Translations under genes and position numbers: made by a program | Part shown: one piece after another, positions 54,693 through 63,376 of the stretch | Layout: every line of letters starts with the position of its first letter | Numbering within the stretch: position 1 is the stretch's first letter | Assembly: GCA_965246835.1 (NCBI GenBank) | Contig: CBDFFQ010000002.1 | Span: 1-64,000, forward strand | Direction: 5' to 3' | Source of the DNA: JANPPS01 sp965246835 | GTDB taxonomy: Bacteria; Pseudomonadota; Alphaproteobacteria; Acetobacterales; Acetobacteraceae | Length of the DNA stretch: 64,000 nucleotides | Notes under the pieces: generated by a model | What the model saw: the letters and a program-made list of their open reading frames with translations, nothing else | What the model was told of the DNA's origin: nothing | Databases searched by the model: none

Positions 54693-55706
54693 TCAGGCCG
54701 TTGCGCGGCGAAGCGCATCGAGTGAGGCAAGCGCGGCGCCGCTATCCAGCGTGGCCGCGGCGGTCTGCACGGCCGAACGCAGATCCGTCTCCCGCCCGGC
54801 CACGATCAGCCCAGCGCCCGCGTTCAGCAGCACGGTGTCGCGATATGGGCCGCCGTCGCCCCGGAGCAATCCCTCAAGGGCCCCCGCGTTGTGCATGGCA
54901 TCCCCGCCGGCAATGGCGGCCACGGGCGCCCGCACTAGGCCGGCATCTTCTGGCGTTATGGCAAAATCCGAAATCTGGCCGTTATCAAGGGAGACGACCT
55001 GGTTGCTGCCAGCGACCGTCAGCTCGTCCAGTCCCTCGCCATGCACCAGCCAGGCGCGTTCGGTCCCGAGTTCGTGCAACGTCTCGGCCATCGGGCGGGA
55101 CCAGGCGGGGTCGTAGGTGCCGGTCAGCTGACGTTTGACGCGCGCCGGGCTGGCCAGCGGGCCCAGCAGGTTGAAGATGGTGCGCGTGCCGAGCTCCACC
55201 CGTGGCCCGGCGGCGTGGCGCAGCGCCGCGTGATGCCGGGGTGCGAACAGGAACACGCAGCCGGCTGCCTCGAACACCGCAGGCAGACGGTCGAGCCGCA
55301 CGTCGATATCCACGCCCAGCGCCGTCAGCACGTCCGCGCCCCCGGTGCGGGACGAGAGCGCCCGGTTGCCGTGCTTGGCCACGGGCACGCCGCATCCGGC
55401 CAGCACGAAGGTGACGGCCGTGGACACGTTCAGCGTGCCGGCATTGTCGCCGCCGGTGCCGCAGACGTCGATGGCGCCGTCGGGTGCGCGGATCGACAGC
55501 ATGCGGGTGCGCATGGCGCGGACGGCCCCGGTCAGCTCGGCTACGGTTTCGCGACGCACGCGCATCGCCATCAGCAGCCCGGCAATCTGCGCGGGCGTCG
55601 CCTCCCCGGACATGACGAGGCCGAACGCGGCTTCCGACTCGTCGGCCGACAGCGTGTGGCCGTCCGCAAGCCGGGCCAGGATGGGCTTGAGGCTCGCGAT
55701 CGTCAC
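54693..55706 (-). CDS. trpD: anthranilate phosphoribosyltransferase
   Basis: TrpD attaches PRPP-derived ribose to anthranilate. The 337-residue protein has the glycine loop DVCGTGGDNAGTLNVST near residue 82 for PRPP, KHGNRALSSRTGGADVL for anthranilate, and the ARVKRQLTGTYDP and AWLVHGEGLDELTV motifs. It overlaps trpG by four bases, and trpC follows. It is a separate polypeptide from TrpG, unlike the fused E. coli form. Confidence 0.97.
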   Translation of the reverse strand: MTIASLKPILARLADGHTLSADESEAAFGLVMSGEATPAQIAGLLMAMRVRRETVAELTGAVRAMRTRMLSIRAPDGAIDVCGTGGDNAGTLNVSTAVTFVLAGCGVPVAKHGNRALSSRTGGADVLTALGVDIDVRLDRLPAVFEAAGCVFLFAPRHHAALRHAAGPRVELGTRTIFNLLGPLASPARVKRQLTGTYDPAWSRPMAETLHELGTERAWLVHGEGLDELTVAGSNQVVSLDNGQISDFAITPEDAGLVRAPVAAIAGGDAMHNAGALEGLLRGDGGPYRDTVLLNAGAGLIVAGRETDLRSAVQTAAATLDSGAALASLDALRRATA

Positions 55707-56290
55707 GCCGGGTCGGCCACCTTGATGCCGGCCAGCCGCAGGAAGTTGGCCAGCAGCGCATGGCCATGTTCGGATGCGATGCTTTCCGGATGGAACTGCA
55801 CGCCGTGCACGGGGCGGGTACGATGCTGCAGCCCCATGATGGTGCCGTCCTCGGTCCAGGCGGTCGCGTCCAGCACATTGCTGGGCCGGGTGGGATCGAC
55901 CGTCAGGCTGTGGTAGCGCGTGGCATTGAACGGGGAGGGGAGGCCGGCGAACAGGCCCTGCCCGTCATGCCGCACCGGGCTGACCTTGCCATGCATCGGC
56001 ACGCCGGCGCGGGTCACGTGGCCGCCGAAGGCCTGTCCGATCGCCTGGTGACCGAGGCACACGCCCAGCAACGGAATGTCCCCGGCCTCCCGCACGAGGT
56101 CGAGGCAGATGCCGGCCTCATCCGGCGAGCACGGACCCGGGGACAGCACGATCGCCGCCGGGCGCAGCGCCAAGGCCTGCTCCACCGTCAGCGCATCGTT
56201 GCGCCGCACCAGGCACTCGGCGCCGAGGTCGCCGAAATAGTGCACGAGGTTGAAGGTGAAGCTGTCGTAATTGTCGATGAGAAGGATCAT
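55703..56290 (-). CDS. trpG: anthranilate synthase glutaminase subunit
   Basis: TrpG supplies ammonia to TrpE. The 195-residue class I glutamine amidotransferase has the oxyanion/PGP motif LSPGPCSPDEAG, nucleophile Cys78 in LLGVCLGHQ, and catalytic His/Glu in GVQFHPESI. ATG 56290 begins MILLIDNYDSF, aligning with other TrpG proteins; the longer ORF is a trpE shadow. It overlaps trpE and trpD by four bases each. Confidence 0.97.
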   Translation of the reverse strand: MILLIDNYDSFTFNLVHYFGDLGAECLVRRNDALTVEQALALRPAAIVLSPGPCSPDEAGICLDLVREAGDIPLLGVCLGHQAIGQAFGGHVTRAGVPMHGKVSPVRHDGQGLFAGLPSPFNATRYHSLTVDPTRPSNVLDATAWTEDGTIMGLQHRTRPVHGVQFHPESIASEHGHALLANFLRLAGIKVADPA

Positions 56291-57807
56291 CGGCCCGTGC
56301 CCTTTTCCGCCGCGAACCGCACGGCCTCCTCGGCGGCGCGGAACAGGGCGCGGGATTTCTGGCGGGTTTCCTCGTATTCGCCCAACGCCGTGCTGTCCGC
56401 CACCACGCCGCCCCCGGCCTGCACATACATCGTGCCGTCCTTCACCACGGCGGTGCGGAGGCCAATGCAGGTGTCCATGGTGCCGTTGGCCGCGAAATAA
56501 CCGATGCACCCAGCGTAGATGCCGCGCCGCGTGGGCTCCAGCTCCTCGATGATCTGCATGGCGCGGATTTTCGGCGCGCCCGTGAGCGTCCCGGCCGGGA
56601 AGCCCGCGATCAAGGCATCCAGCGCATCCAGCCCGGGCTTCAGCTCGCCTTCCACCGTCGAAGAGATATGCATGACGTGGCTGAACCGCTCGACGGCGAA
56701 GCTCTCGGTCACGCGCACGGTGCCGAGCTGCGCCACGCGGCCCACATCGTTGCGGCCGAGGTCCAGCAGCATCAGGTGCTCCGCCCGCTCCTTTGGGTCC
56801 GCCAGCAGATCGGCCTCGTTCGCGGCGTCCTGCTCCTTGGTGGCGCCGCGCGGGCGGGTGCCGGCCAGGGGGCGCAGCGTCACGACGTTGTCGCGCAGCC
56901 GCACCAGGATCTCCGGGCTCGATCCCACAACCGCGAACCCGCCGAAATCCAGGAAGAACAGGAATGGCGCCGGGTTGATGCGGCGGAGCGCGCGGTACAG
57001 CGAGAAGGGCGGCAGCGCGAACGGCACGGAGAAGCGCTGGCTCGGCACCACCTGGAACGCGTCACCGGCGACGATGTAGTCCTTCATCCGGTCGACAATT
57101 GCCATGAACCGCTCCTGGCTCATGTTGGACACGGGCTCAGGCTGCGGCGGCAGCGTCACGGGCGGGGCGGCAGGCGGCAGCGGGCGGAGCAGCGCGGCGT
57201 CCGCCTGGGCGAGGGCGGAGTGCGCCTGGTCCCAGGCCTGCTGCGCGCTGACGCCGGGCTGCGGGTAGATGGGAGCGGCGAGAGTCAGCTCGTCCCGGAC
57301 GTTGTCGAACACCGCGAACACGGTCGGCCGCACCAGGATCGCCTCCGGCAGGCCCAGCGCATCGGTGTTCTTCGCCGGCAGCCGTTCCATGAGCCGCACC
57401 ATGTCATAGCCGAGATAGCCCACGAGCCCGCCCAGCATCGGCGGCAGGTGCTCCGGCAGGTCCATCTGGCTCTCGGCGATCAAGGTGCGAAGGCTGTCGA
57501 GCGGCGGGCGCGCATCGGCATTGAAGGCGTGGGGCGCCGAGCGGGCGTGCCGATTGATTTCGGCGGTGCCATCGCGGCAGCGCCACACCAGGTCCGGATC
57601 CATGCCGATGATGGAATAGCGGCTGCGGGCGGACCCGCCCTCGATACTTTCCAGCAGGAAGGAATACGGGCGGCCATGCGCGAGCTTCAGGAATGCGGCG
57701 ACGGGGGTTTGCAGGTCGGCCACCCCCGTCGTCCAAACCAGCGTGCCGCGCCCGGCCTCATACGCCGCGACGAAGCTCGCCTGGTCCGGCGGCGCGATCG
57801 CGTTCAT
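56287..57807 (-). CDS. trpE: anthranilate synthase component I
   Basis: TrpE converts chorismate to anthranilate. The 506-residue protein contains the tryptophan-feedback LLES motif (residues 51-54) and the chorismate core: VPSQRFSVPF, SPEILVRLRD, PLAGTRPRGA, LGRNDVGRVA, VMHISSTVEG, FPAGTLTGAPKIRAM and YAGCIGYF. Its ATG overlaps the ppiD stop by four bases, so no attenuator leader is possible directly before it and transcription must come from the ppiD promoter or from within ppiD. trpA, trpB and trpF are not in the window. Confidence 0.97.
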   Translation of the reverse strand: MNAIAPPDQASFVAAYEAGRGTLVWTTGVADLQTPVAAFLKLAHGRPYSFLLESIEGGSARSRYSIIGMDPDLVWRCRDGTAEINRHARSAPHAFNADARPPLDSLRTLIAESQMDLPEHLPPMLGGLVGYLGYDMVRLMERLPAKNTDALGLPEAILVRPTVFAVFDNVRDELTLAAPIYPQPGVSAQQAWDQAHSALAQADAALLRPLPPAAPPVTLPPQPEPVSNMSQERFMAIVDRMKDYIVAGDAFQVVPSQRFSVPFALPPFSLYRALRRINPAPFLFFLDFGGFAVVGSSPEILVRLRDNVVTLRPLAGTRPRGATKEQDAANEADLLADPKERAEHLMLLDLGRNDVGRVAQLGTVRVTESFAVERFSHVMHISSTVEGELKPGLDALDALIAGFPAGTLTGAPKIRAMQIIEELEPTRRGIYAGCIGYFAANGTMDTCIGLRTAVVKDGTMYVQAGGGVVADSTALGEYEETRQKSRALFRAAEEAVRFAAEKGTGR

Positions 57808-59690
57808 TGCGTGAGGCTGTCCAGCATCGTGCGGTTGACGGTGGGCTTGGCGCGGCTGCGGAGTGCGGCGGCCAGCGTGATCTCGATATCCTGCCCGACC
57901 GATTGCGTCAGCGCCGCGCGGAGCTGCCCGGCGCCCGCCACGTCCGCCGCCGCGTCGGGCGCCACGACGTCACCCAGGGTCGCGACCAGGAAGGCGTCCG
58001 GCGTCTCGACCATCGTGGCGTCGTTCGGCTTCATCTCGAACAGCCGCTCCGCCAAGGCCGGCGCCAATCCCTCCGGCGCCGTGCCGCGCATATGGGGCGG
58101 GGTGCGCTGCAGCCGCTCGCCGGCGATGGTGGCGGCGTCGTCCAGGGAGGTGCCGGCCTTGGTGGCGGCCAGCAGCTTCGCGGCTTCCTGCTCCTGTACG
58201 CGGCGGCGGGCGTCACGCTCCCAATCATCCCGGACGCGCTCGGCCACGACCTCATAGGGTTTCAGCTGCGGCGGATCGCTCTCCTCGACCACCATCGCGA
58301 AATAGGACTGGCCCGGCCCCTCCGTCATCCGCGGCGGCTCCCCCTTTGCCAGCGCGAAGGCGGCGGTCAGCAGCACGGGGCGCAGCTCGGCCGGGCCGGG
58401 CAGGGGCGCCGGGTCACCGGAGGGCGTGTTGCCCATCGCGTCGAGCTGGCCATAGGCCGGTTCCGCCCCGATATCGGCCGGGATCTGGTCGAGCGAACCG
58501 GTGGCGGAGATCGCGTCCTCGAGCTTGTTGGCGCGGGCATAGACCTCGTCCACCGCGCGGGTGCGGGCGATCTTCTCGCGGATCTCAGGCGTGGCGTCCG
58601 CCAGGTTGCGGCTGGCACCGGGCGTGATCTTGGTCACGCGGAACACCTGCCAGCCCAGGCTCGACTGCACGGGGCCGGTCACGATATCGGGCGCGGCGGC
58701 AAACACTGCCGTGGCCAGCTCGGGCGCCGGGAACTCGGCGGGGGTCGCGTCATCGAGTGCGGCCGATGCGGCGCCCTCGGCGGCCAGCTTCTGCACCGCG
58801 TCCCAGTCGGCGCCGGCGATCCAGCCGCGCGCGATCGCGGCGGCCCGCGCCTGGTCTTGCGCGATCACCACCTGGACGGAGCGTTTCTCCGGCTGGGTGA
58901 ATTCGCTGGCGTGGGTTTCGAAATAGGTGGCGATCTCCGCCTCCGGCACCTCGATTTCGCGCGCGACGGTCTCGGGGGAGAGCACGACCATCTTCACCCG
59001 GCGATAGGCCGGGGCGCTGTAGGAGGCCGGGTCGTTGTCGTAGAAGCGGTGCAGATCGTCATCGGTGGGCGCGGGCGGGGCAGGCGCGGCGGCAAAGGCG
59101 AACTCGACATAATGGGCGGTGCGGGTTTCCTTCTGGAAGGCATACACTTCCCGAATCATCGTCTCGGGCGCCCCGGCGCCGACCTGCACCGCCTCGACCA
59201 ACTGCCGCTGCCCGAGATCGGCGCGCAACAGCTCGAGAAAACGTTGCTCGGTGAAGTTGTTCTGGCGCAGCACCGTGGTGAAGGTGGTGCGGTCGAAGGC
59301 GCCGGTGCGGCCGCGGAAGACCGGCATGGCGAACACGGCCTGCTTCAACGCCTCTTCCGGCACGGCGATGCCGAGGCGGCGGGTCTCGCCCATGATCGCG
59401 GCCTGCGTCACCAGGCGGTCCAGCACCTGCTGACCTACGGCGCGCTTGATCTGCGGCGTGGGCTCCGTGGTGCCGCCCAGCATGCGGCTTACCTGGTTGA
59501 GCTGCTTGCGGAAATCCTCCTGGAACTCCGCCGGCTCGATCCGCGCGTCACCGACGGTCGCGAGCGCGGTGTCCTTGTTGAGGTTGGTGATCGTGCCGGA
59601 GATGCCCCACAGGCAGAACGAGCCGATCAGCACCAGGAAGAAGGCACGGGCGGCCCAGGTGTTGAGGAACCGGCGGAAGAGGGCGAGCAT
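57804..59690 (-). CDS. ppiD: periplasmic peptidyl-prolyl isomerase, PpiD/SurA type
   Basis: A membrane-anchored chaperone for outer-membrane protein folding. The 628-residue protein starts MLALFRRFLNTWAARAFFLVLIG, giving one N-terminal transmembrane anchor, then a SurA_N-like helical chaperone domain (residues 60-240), a parvulin-like region (about 270-390) and a long C-terminal chaperone part. The parvulin part is weakly conserved, so isomerase activity is uncertain. ATG 59690 is the only plausible start; upstream in-frame text belongs to the tpiA region. trpE overlaps its stop. It is divergent from tpiA over 107 bases. Confidence 0.88.
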   Translation of the reverse strand: MLALFRRFLNTWAARAFFLVLIGSFCLWGISGTITNLNKDTALATVGDARIEPAEFQEDFRKQLNQVSRMLGGTTEPTPQIKRAVGQQVLDRLVTQAAIMGETRRLGIAVPEEALKQAVFAMPVFRGRTGAFDRTTFTTVLRQNNFTEQRFLELLRADLGQRQLVEAVQVGAGAPETMIREVYAFQKETRTAHYVEFAFAAAPAPPAPTDDDLHRFYDNDPASYSAPAYRRVKMVVLSPETVAREIEVPEAEIATYFETHASEFTQPEKRSVQVVIAQDQARAAAIARGWIAGADWDAVQKLAAEGAASAALDDATPAEFPAPELATAVFAAAPDIVTGPVQSSLGWQVFRVTKITPGASRNLADATPEIREKIARTRAVDEVYARANKLEDAISATGSLDQIPADIGAEPAYGQLDAMGNTPSGDPAPLPGPAELRPVLLTAAFALAKGEPPRMTEGPGQSYFAMVVEESDPPQLKPYEVVAERVRDDWERDARRRVQEQEAAKLLAATKAGTSLDDAATIAGERLQRTPPHMRGTAPEGLAPALAERLFEMKPNDATMVETPDAFLVATLGDVVAPDAAADVAGAGQLRAALTQSVGQDIEITLAAALRSRAKPTVNRTMLDSLTQ

Positions 59691-59797
59691 CGGGAACGCT
59701 TTCTGATGGATCGGGGCCGCACCATAGGGGCGAGGCCCCGGTTTTGCCAGCCGGGCGTCCTGGGCCATCATTGCCCGCAGCAGAGTGGGATTCGAAG

Positions 59798-60520
59798 ATG
59801 CGCAAGCTGGTGGCGGGCAACTGGAAGATGAACGGCACGCGGGGGGAGGCGGCGGCGTGGTGCGCGGCGGTGCGGGCGGCGGACAGGTCCGGCCTGGCGT
59901 CCGACCTGCTGGTCTGCCCGCCCGCCCTGCTGATCGCCGAGATGGCCCGGCTGCTGGACGGCACCGGGGTTGCGGTCGGCGGCCAGGATTGCAGCGCGCG
60001 GGCACCGGGCGCCCATACCGGGGACCTCTCGGCCTCGATGCTGCGGGATGCCGGGGCGACGGCGGTGATCCTGGGCCATTCGGAGCGCCGGGCCGATCAT
60101 GGCGAGAGCAATGCGGATGTCCACGCGAAGGTGCTGGCCGCGCTGGCCGCGGGGATCAGGCCGATCGTGTGCGTGGGGGAGACGGAGGCGGAGCGGATGG
60201 CCGGGCAGGCGGAGGCGGTGGTGGGGCGGCAACTCGCCGGCAGCGTGCCGGAGGGGGTCCAGGTGGTGATCGCCTACGAACCGGTCTGGGCGATCGGCAC
60301 CGGCAAGACGCCGACGGAGGCGGATGTGGTGGCGATGCAAGCGTTCATCCGGTCGCGGTTGGGGGTGGCGAACTCGGCCTCGCCGATTCTGTATGGCGGG
60401 TCCGTGAAGCCGGGGAATGCGGGGGTGCTGCTGAACCTCCCGGAGGTGGGTGGTGCGCTGGTGGGCGGGGCGAGTTTGGTCGCGGAGGATTTGCTGGGAA
60501 TTGCGCGGCAGGCTGCGTGA
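59798..60520 (+). CDS. tpiA: triosephosphate isomerase
   Basis: TpiA interconverts dihydroxyacetone phosphate and glyceraldehyde 3-phosphate. The 240-residue TIM barrel has Lys10 in GNWKMNG, His94 in ILGHSERR and Glu161 in AYEPVWAIGTGK as catalytic residues. ATG 59798 aligns with other TpiA proteins; the earlier in-frame ATG at 59744 adds unrelated sequence. The following gene on this strand is secG, but a toxin-antitoxin pair on the minus strand lies between. Confidence 0.97.
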   Translation: MRKLVAGNWKMNGTRGEAAAWCAAVRAADRSGLASDLLVCPPALLIAEMARLLDGTGVAVGGQDCSARAPGAHTGDLSASMLRDAGATAVILGHSERRADHGESNADVHAKVLAALAAGIRPIVCVGETEAERMAGQAEAVVGRQLAGSVPEGVQVVIAYEPVWAIGTGKTPTEADVVAMQAFIRSRLGVANSASPILYGGSVKPGNAGVLLNLPEVGGALVGGASLVAEDLLGIARQAA

Positions 60521-60537
60521 GGTCACGGCGCCGCGCG

Positions 60538-60975
60538 CTACTCGGTCCGTCGCGTTAGTTCGGACGACCCAGCTCGATATCGTGCCAAGAATCGGTCCCG
60601 GACTGCGATGAATAGCCGGGGCGGCAAGAAACCGTACGCGACGCTTTCCAATCCCATTTGCGCCAGGGGACGCAGGTCGGGACCAGGCCAGATAAAGTCG
60701 TTGCCCTCACTGACAACGATCCATGAGCGTTCCCCGTCCAGCCCGAGGCGACCCTTGACTGCTGCCGGAATCTCGATCCCCTCGTTCGGCGGCTGCGGAG
60801 CCGTGTGGGTTATGGGCACAACAATGACACGCGGACGATCGCCTGCCGCATCGATGGCCAGCACGATCGTACAGGGCCGGTCTTTGACCCCCTCTTCTCG
60901 TCCAGCCTGGGCCTCGCTGGTCCAAAGGTAGGCGTAACGGATCACCAGGCCGAGTTGCGGGATTGGCCATGTCAC
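60538..60975 (-). CDS. PemK/MazF-like toxin (probable)
   Basis: A 145-residue protein with a predicted small beta-barrel: GLVIRYAYLW, GVKDRPCTIVLAI, RVIVVPITHTAPQ and SWIVVSEGNDF are strand-like segments arranged as in MazF/PemK endoribonucleases. MazF-like toxins usually cleave mRNA in the cytoplasm. It starts in a four-base overlap with the antitoxin gene. The last 25 residues are basic. I cannot identify a catalytic Arg with certainty, so the family call rests on the fold pattern plus the Phd/YefM partner. Confidence 0.65.
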   Translation of the reverse strand: MTWPIPQLGLVIRYAYLWTSEAQAGREEGVKDRPCTIVLAIDAAGDRPRVIVVPITHTAPQPPNEGIEIPAAVKGRLGLDGERSWIVVSEGNDFIWPGPDLRPLAQMGLESVAYGFLPPRLFIAVRDRFLARYRAGSSELTRRTE

Positions 60976-61235
60976 GGCTGCCAGTCGCCAAGCTCTTCAT
61001 CCAGGTGGGCATGCTCAGGCGCCATCTTTCCCGATGCGATCAGCGCGGCGTCAGCCTCAGACAATTTCTCCGCGCGGAACGCACGCCGGTCACGTCGGCG
61101 CAGACGTTCGTATTCTTCCGCCGAAACGACCACCAGGCGGTCTCGTCCGTTCTTGGTGATTGTGACCGGCTCCGTAAGCGCTTTGTCGGCCAGCGCGCCG
61201 TATCCCTTGATGAACTCCACCGTCGTGACCCGCAT
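60972..61235 (-). CDS. Phd/YefM-family antitoxin
   Basis: An 87-residue antitoxin: VTTVEFIKGYGALADKAL, then PVTITKNGRDRLVVVSAEEYERLRRRDR, the standard Phd/YefM DNA-binding core. The C-terminal acidic part (residues 50-87, HLDEELGDW) would wrap the toxin. ATG 61235 has GGTGGAG upstream; a GTG at 61250 is less likely. It overlaps the toxin by four bases. Complexes of this kind normally repress their own promoter, and a tandem CTAATTC repeat lies upstream. Confidence 0.82.
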   Translation of the reverse strand: MRVTTVEFIKGYGALADKALTEPVTITKNGRDRLVVVSAEEYERLRRRDRRAFRAEKLSEADAALIASGKMAPEHAHLDEELGDWQP

Positions 61236-61250
61236 GAGGCCAAACTCCAC

Positions 61251-61266
61251 CTAATTCGACTAATTC
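61251..61266 (-). promoter_or_regulatory. possible operator of the toxin-antitoxin pair
   Basis: CTAATTC occurs twice in direct repeat with a nine-base period (61251 and 61260), 16 bases upstream of the antitoxin ATG on the minus strand. The stretch is AT-rich against a GC-rich background. It could be the site bound by the antitoxin dimer or part of the promoter. This is an inference from position only. Confidence 0.35.
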
Positions 61267-61365
61267 AGATATCACGACTTCGGTTTGCACGAGCGAGTTT
61301 TCGGCTTTGATCGCCTTGATCACCCCGGCTTCCCAACGCCGGCCCACCCCTGTAGAAGCCCGCCC

Positions 61366-61704
61366 ATGCTCACCACGGTCCTGCTCATCATCCACCTGTT
61401 CGTCACCCTCGCCCTCATCGGCGTGGTGCTCATCCAGCGCAGCGAGGGCGGCGGGCTCGGGATCGGCACGTCGCAGGGGATGGGCGGGTTCATGTCCGGG
61501 CGGGGCACCACAAACCTGCTGACGCGCACCACCGCCATCCTCGGCACGATCTTTTTCGTGCTGTCGCTGAGCCTCGCGCTGCTGAACCGGGGCACCGTCA
61601 GCGGCGGGCGGTCCTTCCTCGATACGCCCTCCGCCACCGCGCCGGCGCCGGCCGAGCCCGCGCCGCCCGTCGCACCCCGGGGCCCCGCGGTGCCGACCAA
61701 CTGA
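61366..61704 (+). CDS. secG: preprotein translocase subunit SecG
   Basis: SecG is a small inner-membrane subunit of SecYEG. The 112-residue protein has two hydrophobic helices (residues 3-22 and 53-73) around the conserved cytoplasmic QRSEGGGLGIG and RGTTNLLTRTTA loop, then a Pro/Ala-rich tail. ATG 61366 is chosen because longer in-frame extension leads into the toxin-antitoxin upstream region. The tpiA-secG-pyrG order is conserved in alphaproteobacteria. Confidence 0.92.
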   Translation: MLTTVLLIIHLFVTLALIGVVLIQRSEGGGLGIGTSQGMGGFMSGRGTTNLLTRTTAILGTIFFVLSLSLALLNRGTVSGGRSFLDTPSATAPAPAEPAPPVAPRGPAVPTN

Positions 61705-61747
61705 GGGGCTATCCCGCGGCGGGAGTCCCGGTGTATCGGGACCGTCC

Positions 61748-63376
61748 ATGACGCGATTCGTATTCATCACTGGCGGCGTGGTCTCCTCCCTCGGTAAAGG
61801 CATCGCCTCCGCCGCCCTCGGCACCCTGCTGCAGGCGCGCGGATACAACGTGCGGCTCCGCAAGCTCGACCCCTATCTCAACGTCGATCCCGGGACCATG
61901 AGCCCGTATCAGCACGGCGAAGTGTTCGTCACCGACGACGGCGCCGAGACCGACCTCGACCTCGGGCATTACGAGCGCTTCACTGGCGTGCATGCGCACC
62001 AATCCGACAACGCGACCACGGGCCGCATCTATTCCGAGGTGATCGCCAAGGAGCGCCGGGGCGACTATCTGGGTGCGACGGTGCAGGTGATCCCGCACAT
62101 CACCGACGCCATCAAGGACGCGATCCGCAACGATACCGAGGGGCTGGACTTCGCCCTGATCGAGATTGGCGGAACCGTCGGCGACATCGAGAGCCTGCCG
62201 TTCCTGGAAGCCATTCGCCAGCTCAGCAACGAGCTGGGGCCGGAGGGGACGATGTTCGTGCACCTGACGCTCGTGCCCTACATCCCGAGCGCCGGGGAGC
62301 TGAAAACCAAGCCCACGCAGCATTCCGTCAAGGAGCTGCTGAATGTCGGCATCCAGCCGCAGATGCTGCTGTGCCGCTGCGACCGACAGATTCCAGAAAC
62401 GGAGCGGCGCAAGATCGCGAGCTTCTGCAACGTGCGCCAATCCGCCGTCATCGCCGCGCTGGACGTGGACACGATCTACGCCGTGCCGATCAGCTATCAC
62501 ACCGAAGGCATGGACCGGGAAGTGCTGCGCCATTTCGGCCTGCCGTTCGAGACCGCGCCCGACCTCACCCCTTGGCAGCGCATCGTGGATATCGTGCGGG
62601 CGCCGGACGGGGATGTGCGGATCGCCGTGGTGGGCAAATACACCAGCCTGCTCGACTCCTACAAAAGCCTGGCCGAAGCCCTGGTGCATGGCGGGGTCAA
62701 GAACCGGGTGCGGGTGCATCTGGATTGGGTGGACAGCCAGGTGTTCGAGACGCCGGACGCCGTGCAGCGCCTCGAAGGCGTCGACGGTATCTTGGTGCCC
62801 GGCGGCTTCGGCGTGCGCGGGACACCCGGCATGATCGCAGCGGTGCGGTTCGCGCGGGAGCGGAAAATCCCGTTCTTCGGGATCTGCCTCGGTATGCAGA
62901 TGGCGGTGATCGAGTGCGCGCGGAACCAGGTCGGCCTGCCCGATGCGTCCTCGACCGAGTTCGGGCCGTGCGAGACTCCGGTGGTGGGCCTGCTCACGGA
63001 ATGGGCTAGGGGCAACGAGATCGAGCGGCGGGCGGCGGAGGGGGACCTTGGCGGCACCATGCGGCTCGGCGCCTACCCGGCAAAGCTGGCGCCGGACTCC
63101 CTCATTGCGGCGATGTATGGCGCATCGGACATCCAGGAGCGGCACCGGCATCGCTATGAGGTGAACGTGCACTACAAAGCGCAGCTGGAAGGCGCCGGGC
63201 TGCATTTCGCGGGCATGTCCCCGGACGGCATCCTGCCGGAGACGGTGGAGCGGCCGGACCATCCCTGGTTCATCGGCGTGCAATACCATCCGGAGCTGAA
63301 ATCCAAGCCGCTCGACCCGCATCCCCTGTTCTCCGGGTTCATCGCCGCCGCCGTAAAGCAGTCCCGCCTTGTCTGA
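61748..63376 (+). CDS. pyrG: CTP synthase
   Basis: PyrG makes CTP from UTP, ATP and glutamine. The synthase domain starts FVFITGGVVSSLGKGIASA (P-loop), with DPYLNVDPGTMSPYQHGEVFVT and IEIGGTVGDIES. The C-terminal glutaminase domain has nucleophile Cys380 in FFGICLGMQ and late His/Glu in GVQYHPELKS. The length of 542 residues is normal. It follows secG after 43 bases, and kdsA overlaps its stop. Confidence 0.98.
   Translation: MTRFVFITGGVVSSLGKGIASAALGTLLQARGYNVRLRKLDPYLNVDPGTMSPYQHGEVFVTDDGAETDLDLGHYERFTGVHAHQSDNATTGRIYSEVIAKERRGDYLGATVQVIPHITDAIKDAIRNDTEGLDFALIEIGGTVGDIESLPFLEAIRQLSNELGPEGTMFVHLTLVPYIPSAGELKTKPTQHSVKELLNVGIQPQMLLCRCDRQIPETERRKIASFCNVRQSAVIAALDVDTIYAVPISYHTEGMDREVLRHFGLPFETAPDLTPWQRIVDIVRAPDGDVRIAVVGKYTSLLDSYKSLAEALVHGGVKNRVRVHLDWVDSQVFETPDAVQRLEGVDGILVPGGFGVRGTPGMIAAVRFARERKIPFFGICLGMQMAVIECARNQVGLPDASSTEFGPCETPVVGLLTEWARGNEIERRAAEGDLGGTMRLGAYPAKLAPDSLIAAMYGASDIQERHRHRYEVNVHYKAQLEGAGLHFAGMSPDGILPETVERPDHPWFIGVQYHPELKSKPLDPHPLFSGFIAAAVKQSRLV

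Noticed and set aside
57693..59831. Open plus-strand frame of 712 codons
   Set aside because: Antisense to ppiD and trpE. It has no start-site support, and composition follows the third-position GC bias of the real genes.
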